Assembly (NCBI GenBank): GCA_016177915.1
Contig: JACOUI010000186.1
Location: 1 to 37,869 of the forward strand
Direction: 5' to 3'
Length of the DNA stretch: 37,869 bases
Origin: Planctomycetia bacterium
GTDB lineage: Bacteria; Planctomycetota; Planctomycetia; Pirellulales; S012-138
Shown here in pieces: positions 1 to 6,057 of this stretch. The translations under genes were made by a program, and so were the position numbers. Position 1 is the first letter of the stretch; every line of letters begins with the position of its first letter. The notes under the pieces are model-generated. The model saw nothing but the letters and a program-made list of their open reading frames with translations, searched no databases and had not been told where the DNA came from.

Positions 1-460
1 CCCCGTGCGGCCGGCCAGCGAGGAACCCGGTTCGCAGAAAGCGATGTGGCCGTCGGCGCCGATCCCCAGCACCTGCAAGTCGATGCCTCCCGCGCCCTGG
101 ATCTTCCGCTCATACGCCAGGCACTCGGCTTCGACGTCCTTGGCCGTGCCGTCGAGCAAATTCGTCTGCGACTCCGCGAGGCCCAGCGGCCCGAAGAGGT
201 GCTCCGACATGAACGCGCGGTAGCTCTGCGGACGATCGCCGGCCAGGCCACAGTATTCGTCGAGGTTGAACGTGGTGACGCGGCGGAAGTCGAGTCCCTC
301 CTTGCCCATGCAGGCGCACCAGCTCGCGGTAGAGCCCGATCGGCGTCGATCCGGTGGCGAGGCCAAGCACGGCGTTGGGCTTGCGGCGCACGAGCCGCGC
401 GACGATGCGCGCCGCCGCCTGCGACAGGGCGTCGTAATCGGATTCGATGCGAACGATCAT
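1..460 (-). pseudogene. nagB: Glucosamine-6-phosphate deaminase, frameshifted and cut by the window edge
   Basis: NagB converts glucosamine-6-phosphate to fructose-6-phosphate and ammonia in the cytoplasm. Reading leftward from ATG at 460 (AGGAC lies 3-7 bases upstream), the first ~50 residues give the NagB N-terminus with the phosphate-loop motif GLATGSTPIGLYRELV. At about position 304 the homology moves to another frame, which goes on with NLDEYCGL, SYRAFMSEHLFGPLGL and LGIGADGHIAFCEPGSSL up to the window edge. A single extra base (or two missing) near 'catgggc' explains the break. These motifs separate NagB from 6-phosphogluconolactonase. The C-terminus is outside the window. Either the gene is truly disrupted or this is a one-base sequencing or assembly error. 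The second part keeps all its motifs without stops, which argues for an error or a very recent lesion. Confidence 0.85.
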
Positions 461-469
461 GGTCCTATT

Positions 470-747
470 GTAGCCGTCGCGCTCCAGAAAGTAGCCCTCA
501 CGCTCCCGCGTGAGGCAGCGCTTCGGCGACCGAAGGATGGCTACTGATTCACGACACGCTGCATCGCACGACGAGATGGCGCCGGGCTTGATCTCGCTGT
601 GGGAGGCGCGCTACGCGCTGCATCTCGCGGAGCGAGATGGCTACAGGCTACACCTCGCGGAGCGGGACGGGCCACGCCCTGCGTCGCGCGGAGCGAGACA
701 GCTACTTCCGCTGCATCTCGCGGAGCGAGATGGCTACAACCGGCTAC
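470..747 (-). repeat. Cluster of GTAG-headed palindromic (REP-like) units
   Basis: This gene-free stretch between nagB and trmL holds about seven imperfect hairpin units. On the plus strand GTAG at 491-494 is followed by CCTCACGC (496-503) pairing with GCGTGAGG (508-515). On the minus strand, units headed by GTAG (read as ctac on plus) end at 544 (CTTCGG/CCGAAG stem), 644, 705 and 737. The units at 621-639 and 714-732 are the perfect palindrome CATCTCGCGGAGCGAGATG, an 8-bp stem with a 3-base loop. Degenerate copies lie at 562-578, 651-669 and 682-699. The plus and minus units at 491-519 and 521-544 form a head-on inverted pair. The layout of GTAG, one or two bases, stem, short loop, stem, then CAGC is that of REP elements recognised by RAYT transposases. 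It may also act as an RNA-stabilising 3' structure for trmL, whose stop codon (744-746) sits in another GTAG. Confidence 0.8.
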
Positions 748-1208
748 ATTGAAAACCCCCACTGCCGCAAGGCCTCGTAGACCGCCACCGCCACGGCGTT
801 GGAGAGATTCAGGCTGCGCACGTCGTCGCGACAGGGAATCCGCAACATTTGCTCGGCGTGCTCTTCCAGGATCGACGGCGGCAGCCCGCGCGATTCGCAG
901 CCGAACACCAGCGCGTCGCCGCGCTCGTAATGAACCGACGTGTATGACCGACCGGCCGTCTTCGAGAACAGCCAGCACCGGCCCGGCAACCGCGCGAGGA
1001 GCTCGTCCCAGGAATCCACCGTTTCCCAGTTCAGTTTTTCCCAGTAATCCAGGCCGGCGCGGCGGAGGTAGTAATCGTCGGTGCGAAAGCCCAGCGGCCG
1101 GATGAGCCACAGCTTCGCTCCCGCCGCCACGCACGTCCGGCCCGCGCTCCCGGTGTTGTAGGGGATTTCCGGCTCGTGCAGGACGACGTGCAGGCAGGGT
1201 TCGTACAT
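744..1208 (-). CDS. trmL: tRNA (cytidine/uridine-34-2'-O)-methyltransferase, SPOUT family
   Basis: TrmL 2'-O-methylates the wobble base of tRNA-Leu isoacceptors with S-adenosylmethionine. It is a small trefoil-knot (SPOUT) enzyme acting as a dimer in the cytoplasm. The 154-residue product matches the family in length. The three SPOUT motifs are visible: EIPYNTGSAGRTC near the N-terminus, ALVFGCESRGLP in the middle, and IPCRDDVRSLNLSNAVAVAVYEAL near the C-terminus, which forms the SAM-binding knot. The start at 1208 gives the usual N-terminus (LHVVLHEPEIPYNTG). No Shine-Dalgarno sequence precedes it. Instead the ATG directly follows a 7-nt tandem array (see 1209-1243). The gene is monocistronic as far as can be seen, and its stop codon TAG lies at the edge of the REP cluster. 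Confidence 0.93.
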   Translation of the reverse strand: MYEPCLHVVLHEPEIPYNTGSAGRTCVAAGAKLWLIRPLGFRTDDYYLRRAGLDYWEKLNWETVDSWDELLARLPGRCWLFSKTAGRSYTSVHYERGDALVFGCESRGLPPSILEEHAEQMLRIPCRDDVRSLNLSNAVAVAVYEALRQWGFSM

Positions 1209-1243
1209 GGAGCAAGGGGCGAGGGATGAGGGGTGAGGACGAG
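1209..1243 (-). repeat. Heptanucleotide tandem leader abutting the trmL start codon
   Basis: On the coding (minus) strand, five consecutive 7-mers run into the ATG: CTCGTCC, TCACCCC, TCATCCC, TCGCCCC, TTGCTCC. The array has no purine-rich ribosome-binding site. The same design occurs before pheT (6016-6057) and the RND exporter (27107-27134). I see nothing else in 1244-1418. Confidence 0.75.
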
Positions 1244-1418
1244 AAACGACAGAGATCGATGGACTTCCACACCCCCGGCCTTGTGCCGGGGGCTTGTTGA
1301 CTGGCGGCTAGCCGGCGACCGCCTGACCTGCCAAGCTCTTGCAACCTGTCCTGTGCCCGCGCATGACCTGATCGTAGCGTGAGGCCTCAGGGCGAACCTG
1401 TCGCGGCGGAGGCCGTCA

Positions 1419-1447
1419 TTGTTGATCGGCGGCGTGCGATCTATACT
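1419..1447 (+). promoter_or_regulatory. Sigma70-type promoter of asd
   Basis: TTGTTG (1419-1424) and TATACT (1442-1447) are separated by exactly 17 bases, an excellent match to a housekeeping promoter. Transcription should begin near 1453-1455. This places any start codon before about 1455 upstream of the transcript and supports the downstream GTG start of asd. Confidence 0.7.
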
Positions 1448-1492
1448 AGCGTGTCCGTGCCGGTTTTCGAGAAAGCGCAAGTGGAGAACATC

Positions 1493-2530
1493 GTGTTTGA
1501 CGTCGTCGCCGTCGTCGGGGCCACCGGGGCCGTCGGACGGATCATTGTTTCGCTGCTTGAGGAGCGCCGGTTTCCCGCGCGATCCGTCAAGTTCCTGGCC
1601 TCCCAGCGCAGCGCCGGCACGAAGCTGCGTTTTCGCGGCGAAGAGCAGACGATCGAAGAGCTCTCGCCGGAGGCCTTTGAAGGCGTCGATCTGGCCATCG
1701 GCAGCACGCCGGACCCCGTCGCCCGCGAGTTCGCCCCCTGGGCCGTCGAGCGCGGCTGCGTGGTGATCGACGAGAGCGGCTACTTTCGCATGGACCCGAA
1801 GGTCCCGCTCGTGATCCCGGAGGTCAACCCCCAGGCGGTCGAGAGCCACCAGGGCATCATTTCCAGCCCGAACTGCTCGACGACGCAACTGGTGGTGGCC
1901 TTGAAGCCGCTGCACGACGCGGCGCGCGTGCGGCGGGTGGTGGTGAGCACGTATCAGGCGGCGAGCGGGATCGGGGTGGCCGGCTCGCGCGATTTGGAGC
2001 AGGGCACGCACGCACGCCTCCACGGCCAGCCTTTCCACTATGAGGCCTTCGCGCACCCGATCGCGTTTAACGTCATCCCGCAGATCGGCTCGGAGAAGCA
2101 CCAGGGCTACACCTCGGAAGAGATGAAGATGGTGCACGAGACGCGAAAAATCCTGGGGGACCCGTCGATCCAGATCTGCCCCACGTGCGTTCGCGTGCCC
2201 GTCGGCAACGTTCACAGCGAGAGCATCCTGGTGGAGACGGAGCGGCCGATCGAGGTGGACGAGGCGCGGCGGCTGTTTGCGGCCATGCCGGGCGTGGTGG
2301 TCGTCGACGACCTGCCGGCCGGCAAGTACCCGATGCCTTTGACCTGCGACGGCCGGGACGAGGTGTTCATCGGCCGGATTCGCAAGGACCTTTCGCATCC
2401 CAGCGGGCTGGCCTTTTGGTGCGTGAGCGACAACTTGCGGAAGGGGGCGGCGACGAACGCGGTGCAAATCGGGGAGCTACTGGCCCGGAAGCGGGCCGGC
2501 CAGGGGCGTCCTGTCGGTGCCCGCGCGTAA
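1493..2530 (+). CDS. asd: Aspartate-semialdehyde dehydrogenase
   Basis: Asd makes L-aspartate-4-semialdehyde from aspartyl phosphate with NADPH. This is the branch point to lysine, diaminopimelate, threonine and methionine. The protein opens with the Rossmann motif VAVVGATGAVG. The catalytic cysteine is in SSPNCSTTQ (Cys128 with this start), and the substrate-binding and catalytic region RVPVGNVHSES carries His241. The GTG at 1493 is chosen because it follows GGAG (1482-1485) at good spacing, gives the family's normal length of 345 residues, and lies just after the promoter at 1419-1447. The GTG at 1481 would add only four residues. The longer open frame beginning near 1379 starts upstream of the promoter and is rejected. 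Confidence 0.95.
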   Translation: MFDVVAVVGATGAVGRIIVSLLEERRFPARSVKFLASQRSAGTKLRFRGEEQTIEELSPEAFEGVDLAIGSTPDPVAREFAPWAVERGCVVIDESGYFRMDPKVPLVIPEVNPQAVESHQGIISSPNCSTTQLVVALKPLHDAARVRRVVVSTYQAASGIGVAGSRDLEQGTHARLHGQPFHYEAFAHPIAFNVIPQIGSEKHQGYTSEEMKMVHETRKILGDPSIQICPTCVRVPVGNVHSESILVETERPIEVDEARRLFAAMPGVVVVDDLPAGKYPMPLTCDGRDEVFIGRIRKDLSHPSGLAFWCVSDNLRKGAATNAVQIGELLARKRAGQGRPVGARA

Positions 2531-2693
2531 TCGTCGCGCCCAGGGCCGAATACTTTTTCACAATGCGTAGACTTTGACGGCGACCAAATCCGCGGTCGTT
2601 TCTTGACAGACAACGATTTACGACGAAAACAGCGCTCGTCAAACTCCTGGCATCTTCAACAAAGCAACTGCCCTGTCGTCGCGCCGTCCGCCC

Positions 2694-2721
2694 TTTCGCA
2701 TTTTCGCGCAATCACTATACT
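2694..2721 (+). promoter_or_regulatory. Probable promoter of the rpmI-rplT-pheS operon
   Basis: TATACT at 2716-2721 has TTTCGC at 2694-2699 with a 16-base spacer. The -10 is strong and the -35 weak. It lies 38 bases before the rpmI start. The rest of the asd-rpmI gap (2531-2693) is comparatively AT-rich for this window and contains a lone TTGACA at 2603-2608 without a good -10. No infC gene or clear leader structure is seen. Confidence 0.5.
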
Positions 2722-2758
2722 TGGCGGTTTACTTTGAACCGTCGCCGGGAGGCCCTTC

Positions 2759-2962
2759 ATGCCCAAGCTCAAGACCATCAAGGCCGTCAAGAAGCGGTTT
2801 CGCCTCACGGCCACAGGGAAAGTGAAGCACCGCAGCTCCGGGACGAGCCACCTGGCCGTGGGGATGACGCAAAAGCGGAAGCGCAACAAGCGCGGGACGG
2901 ACGTGCTCAGCTCGACGGAGTGGAAGCGGATCACGCGGGCCTTGGCGGGAAACAGTTATTGA
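2759..2962 (+). CDS. rpmI: 50S ribosomal protein bL35
   Basis: This is a small basic protein of the large ribosomal subunit. The 67-residue product has the family's beginning (MPKLKTIKAVKKRFRLTATG), the KVKHRSSGTSH segment and the basic KRKRNKRG stretch. GGGAGG stands 10 bases before the ATG and fixes the start. rplT follows 91 bases later in the conserved order rpmI-rplT-pheS. In most bacteria infC precedes this pair. Here asd does. Confidence 0.96.
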   Translation: MPKLKTIKAVKKRFRLTATGKVKHRSSGTSHLAVGMTQKRKRNKRGTDVLSSTEWKRITRALAGNSY

Positions 2963-3053
2963 AGCAACCTGAATCGCGGTCTGGCAACGAACGCTTCGCC
3001 GGTCGCAGGCGAAGGGCCTTGACTGCCAAGCGACGTAGTCGCAGAAGGACGCC

Positions 3054-3419
3054 ATGAGGACCAAGAGCAGTTTCGTCAAGAACCAACGGCGGCGCCGGCT
3101 GTTCAAGCGCTCCAAGGGGTTCGTCGGCGCGAGGCGGCACCTCTTGCGGACGATGAAGGAGAACCTGGTCCGCGCGGGGGTCTACGCCTACCGCGACCGC
3201 AAGGTGCGGAAGCGGACTTTCCGCGAGCTGTGGATCGTGCGGATCAACGCAGCCTGCCGCGAGCGGGGACTGCGCTACAGCGAGTTCATCGCCGGGCTGA
3301 ACAAGGCCAGCGTGGCCCTGGACCGGAAGATCCTGGCCGACATGGCCGTCAACGACCCGCAGGCGTTCGACGCGGTGTTCGAGGTGGCGAAGGCGTCGCT
3401 GGCGCCGGCCGAAGCCTAA
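3054..3419 (+). CDS. rplT: 50S ribosomal protein bL20
   Basis: bL20 binds 23S rRNA early and is essential for the first steps of large-subunit assembly. The 121-residue product is highly basic at its N-terminus ([19 protein letters not shown]) and keeps the globular C-terminal half with [12 protein letters not shown] and [16 protein letters not shown] precedes the ATG by 6 bases. In other bacteria bL20 represses its own operon by binding a leader RNA. No such pseudoknot could be recognised here by eye. A strong hairpin at 3428-3456 separates it from pheS. Confidence 0.96.
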   Translation: MRTKSSFVKNQRRRRLFKRSKGFVGARRHLLRTMKENLVRAGVYAYRDRKVRKRTFRELWIVRINAACRERGLRYSEFIAGLNKASVALDRKILADMAVNDPQAFDAVFEVAKASLAPAEA

Positions 3420-3427
3420 CGACCGTG

Positions 3428-3456
3428 GCTGGGGTCACGCGCAGCGTGCCCCCAGC
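3428..3456 (+). terminator. Strong hairpin between rplT and pheS
   Basis: GCTGGGG (3428-3434) pairs with CCCCAGC (3450-3456), and CACGC (3436-3440) with GCGTG (3444-3448), giving a 12-bp stem with one mismatch and a 3-base loop. There is no T tract, so it could be an attenuator, an RNA-processing or stability element, or a palindromic repeat unit. Unlike the other palindromes of the window it lacks a GTAG head. It begins 9 bases after the rplT stop. Confidence 0.6.
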
Positions 3457-3515
3457 GGCGCCGGCACGACGTTCCTTCCCGCCCCGCTTTCGTTGAACGT
3501 CGATTCGACCAAGCC

Positions 3516-4589
3516 ATGGCCCTTTCGCAATTCCTCTCCGAGCTGGAAGCCCTGGTGACGGCGGCGGAGTCGGCCTTCCAATCCGCCGCCGACGCGGCCG
3601 CCCTGGAAACTGCGCGCATCGAGTACCTGGGCGCCAAGAGCGGGCGCATCAAGACGGTGCAGAAGGGCCTGGGCGGGATCGACAAGACGGACAAGCCCGT
3701 CGCGGGCCAGCGGTTCAACGAGGTCAAGGCCCGCATCGAGTCGGCGTTTTCGGCAGCGCAGGAGCGTTGTCAAAACGCCACGGCGGCTGCCGCGGTCAAA
3801 GCCGTTTCGCGCAAGGCGGAAAAGAGCGACGCCGTCATCCCGCCCGGAGCGTTCGATCCGAGCGAAAGCCCACCCGGCTGCCGGTTGCACCTGGGCCGGC
3901 TGCACCCGATTACGCAGACGATCGAGACGCTCAAGGAGATCATGGGCCGGCTGGGGTTCAGCGTGGCCGACGGGCCGGAGATCGAGGACGAGTGGCACAA
4001 TTTCCAGGCGCTGAACATCCCCGCCTCGCACCCCGCCCGCGACCCGCTGGAGAATTTCTACCTCTCCATGGCCGAGGAGACGTCCGGCGCCGGTCCGATG
4101 TTGCTTCGTAGCCAAACCAGCACCGTGCAAATCCGGGTGATGGAGAACCGCCGCCCGCCGGTGCGGATCATCGCGCTGGGGCGGGTTTACCGTCCCGACA
4201 CGGCCGACGCCACGCACTTCCCGATGTTTCACCAGATCGAGGGGCTGCTCGTCGACCGCCAGGTGACAATGGCCGACCTGAAGAGCGTGCTCCGCATGTT
4301 CGCCATGAGCTATTTCGGCGGCGAAGTGCACATTCGCTTCCGGCCGTCGTTCTTCCCCTTCACCGAGCCGAGCGTGGAGGTGGACATGCAGTGGCACGAC
4401 CGCTGGATCGAGATGGGCGGGGCGGGCATGGTCGACCCCAACGTGCTGCGGGCCGTGGGCTACGATCCGGAGGAATTCTCCGGCTTCGCCTTCGGCATTG
4501 GGATCGAGCGCGTCTGCATGCGGCGGCACAACCTCACCGACATCCGAGAGCTGTACAAGAACGACGTGCGGTTTTTGGAGCAGTTCTGA
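3516..4589 (+). CDS. pheS: Phenylalanyl-tRNA synthetase alpha subunit
   Basis: PheS is the catalytic chain of the (alpha-beta)2 class II synthetase that charges tRNA-Phe. The 357 residues comprise an N-terminal coiled-coil arm (about 1-90), with [18 protein letters not shown], and the class II core. Motif 2 includes [11 protein letters not shown] (around residue 238) and motif 3 is [18 protein letters not shown] near the C-terminus. PRP-type contacts and the ending NDVRFLEQF are typical. No Shine-Dalgarno sequence is obvious before the ATG at 3516. The partner gene pheT lies 1.5 kb downstream rather than adjacent, because two Uma2 genes stand between them. The 4590-4753 gap has a short CCCCG/CGGGG hairpin and a TAAAAT (4708-4713) that could be a -10 for the Uma2 pair. 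Confidence 0.95.
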   Translation: MALSQFLSELEALVTAAESAFQSAADAAALETARIEYLGAKSGRIKTVQKGLGGIDKTDKPVAGQRFNEVKARIESAFSAAQERCQNATAAAAVKAVSRKAEKSDAVIPPGAFDPSESPPGCRLHLGRLHPITQTIETLKEIMGRLGFSVADGPEIEDEWHNFQALNIPASHPARDPLENFYLSMAEETSGAGPMLLRSQTSTVQIRVMENRRPPVRIIALGRVYRPDTADATHFPMFHQIEGLLVDRQVTMADLKSVLRMFAMSYFGGEVHIRFRPSFFPFTEPSVEVDMQWHDRWIEMGGAGMVDPNVLRAVGYDPEEFSGFAFGIGIERVCMRRHNLTDIRELYKNDVRFLEQF

Positions 4590-4753
4590 TTGAGTCCCCG
4601 GTGAGCGGGGGGCGTCAGGCGGCATCAGGCCCCCGGTGCGTGGTGGTCCGGCCGGCATTTTCCCGTCGCAGCAGTAGCCCGCCGTCCACCTACCGCTGAA
4701 GACCGGCTAAAATGGAATGGGACGTCGACGATGCCTGTCCGCGGAGCCTAGCC

Positions 4754-5356
4754 ATGTCCTCCCTCCCTAAAAAACGCATCACGCCCGAGGAGTACCTGGC
4801 CATTGAGCGCCGGGCCGAGACGAAGAGCGAGTACTATAAGGGCGAAATGTTCGCAATGACGGGCGCGTCGCGTGCGCACAATCTCATCACCGTGAACCTG
4901 GCAAGCGAGCTTCGCAATCGCCTCAAGGGGCGACGTTGCGAGACGTTCGCAAGTGACATGCGCGTCAAGGTATCCCGCTCCGGGCTCTACACCTATCCGG
5001 ACGTTGTGGTGGTGTGCGGCGAACCACGCTTCGAGGACGACCGTGCCGATACCCTGCTCAACCCGACCTTGATCGCCGAAGTTCTGTCGCCCACGACGGA
5101 GAGCTACGACCGCGGCCGCAAGTTCGATCATTACCAATCGCTGAATTCTTTGAAGGAGTACGTCCTCGTCTCTCAGGACCGCTTCAGCGTCGACCTGTTC
5201 CGCCGCCAGCCGGACGGTGACTGGGTTGTCACTGGGATCAAGGACGCTTCGCAGGTCGTCCGATTCACGTCGCTCAATTGTGAAGTCCCCATGTCCGAGA
5301 TTTACCGCCAGGTCGATCTGCCGGCCGGATCGTCCGACCTGGGCGCCGTCGAGTGA
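4754..5356 (+). CDS. Uma2-family (DUF820) PD-(D/E)XK-like protein, copy 1
   Basis: This is a 200-residue member of the Uma2 family, a restriction-endonuclease-like fold that is very abundant in cyanobacteria and planctomycetes and whose biological role is largely unknown. Visible features are the N-terminal TPEEYLAIERRAE helix, YKGEMFAMTGAS, the acidic residue in TYPDVVVV (Asp83), and the core AEVLSPTTESYDRGRK (Glu109, Lys123), followed by the strand EYVLVSQD. These fit the D..E-x-V core of the fold, so a nuclease activity is possible but not shown. The ATG at 4754 is chosen because the next copy has the same start context (GGAGCCT, then ATGTC). The 14-codon upstream extension is not conserved. 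It sits between pheS and pheT on their strand. Confidence 0.9.
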   Translation: MSSLPKKRITPEEYLAIERRAETKSEYYKGEMFAMTGASRAHNLITVNLASELRNRLKGRRCETFASDMRVKVSRSGLYTYPDVVVVCGEPRFEDDRADTLLNPTLIAEVLSPTTESYDRGRKFDHYQSLNSLKEYVLVSQDRFSVDLFRRQPDGDWVVTGIKDASQVVRFTSLNCEVPMSEIYRQVDLPAGSSDLGAVE

Positions 5357-5376
5357 AACAGTCGTGGAGCCTCGCT

Positions 5377-5976
5377 ATGTCGTCCTTCCCCAAAAAACGC
5401 ATTTCGCCCGAGGAGTACCTGGCGATCGAGCGCCGGGCCGAGACGAAGAGCGAGTACTACAACGGCGAGATGTTCGCGATGACGGGCGCGTCGCGCGAGC
5501 ACAGCCTTATTGCCGGAAACATTTTTCGCGTGCTGGCGACTGCCTTGCTGGGCCGGAAATGCGAAATCCACATCAACGACATGCGCGTAAAAGTCTCTCG
5601 CACGGGGTTGTACACGTATCCGGACGTCGTGGTCGCCTGCGGCGAAGCGCGTTACGAAGACGCGCACGTCGACACATTGCTCAATCCGGTGCTGATTGTC
5701 GAGGTTCTCTCGCCGAGCACCGAAATGTACGACCGCGGCGCAAAGTTCCGACAATACCGTGAGACGCCGTCCCTCAAGGAGTACGTTCTCGTGGCCCAAG
5801 ACGCCCACGCCGTCGAGTCGTTCGTTCGCCAACCGAATGGTCAGTGGCTTTTGAAGTCGTGCTACGAACCGGCAGGCGTCGTCCGGTTCGAGTCGGTTGA
5901 ATCTGAAATCCCGATGTCGGAAATCTACCGCCAAGTCGAAATCCCACCCGGCGGGACAGAACCGTCGTCGGCGTGA
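5377..5976 (+). CDS. Uma2-family (DUF820) PD-(D/E)XK-like protein, copy 2
   Basis: This is a tandem paralogue of the preceding gene: 199 residues, roughly two thirds identical by eye, starting 20 bases after its stop. The first 40 residues are almost unchanged (PKKRISPEEYLAIERRAE), and TGLYTYPDVVVACGE, VEVLSPSTEMYDRGAKF and PMSEIYRQVEIPPGG repeat the same motifs. The middle (residues 44-65) and the last third have diverged. The two genes share the ribosome-binding context GGAGCCT, 3-5 bases before ATG. The core acidic residues are kept, so neither copy looks dead. The likely origin is tandem duplication after insertion between pheS and pheT. Function is unknown. Confidence 0.9.
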   Translation: MSSFPKKRISPEEYLAIERRAETKSEYYNGEMFAMTGASREHSLIAGNIFRVLATALLGRKCEIHINDMRVKVSRTGLYTYPDVVVACGEARYEDAHVDTLLNPVLIVEVLSPSTEMYDRGAKFRQYRETPSLKEYVLVAQDAHAVESFVRQPNGQWLLKSCYEPAGVVRFESVESEIPMSEIYRQVEIPPGGTEPSSA

Positions 5977-6015
5977 CCCACCCTGCGACGACATTCGCAG
6001 CCGAATAGATGGCAG

Positions 6016-6057
6016 TCCACACTCCACACTCCCCATTTCGCACTCCGCACTCCCCCC
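6016..6057 (+). repeat. Heptanucleotide tandem leader abutting the pheT start codon
   Basis: Six 7-mers run without a gap into the ATG at 6058: TCCACAC, TCCACAC, TCCCCAT, TTCGCAC, TCCGCAC, TCCCCCC. The tract is pyrimidine-rich with no Shine-Dalgarno sequence. The design matches the leaders of trmL and the RND exporter. Confidence 0.8.

Noticed and set aside
470-747. CRISPR array
   Set aside because: Units are palindromic, irregularly spaced, in both orientations and of varying stem sequence. There are no equal-length spacers and no cas genes.
510-752. Plus-strand frame with repeated peptide LHLAERDGY
   Set aside because: The peptide repeat is only the translation of the palindromic REP-like units. 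There is no ribosome-binding site or family match.
1379-1492. Upstream extension of asd to GTG 1379
   Set aside because: It lies upstream of the strong promoter at 1419-1447 and adds a non-conserved N-terminus.
4754-5976. Uma2 genes as an insertion sequence or transposase
   Set aside because: No terminal inverted repeats or target duplications are visible around the pair, and the family is not a known transposase.
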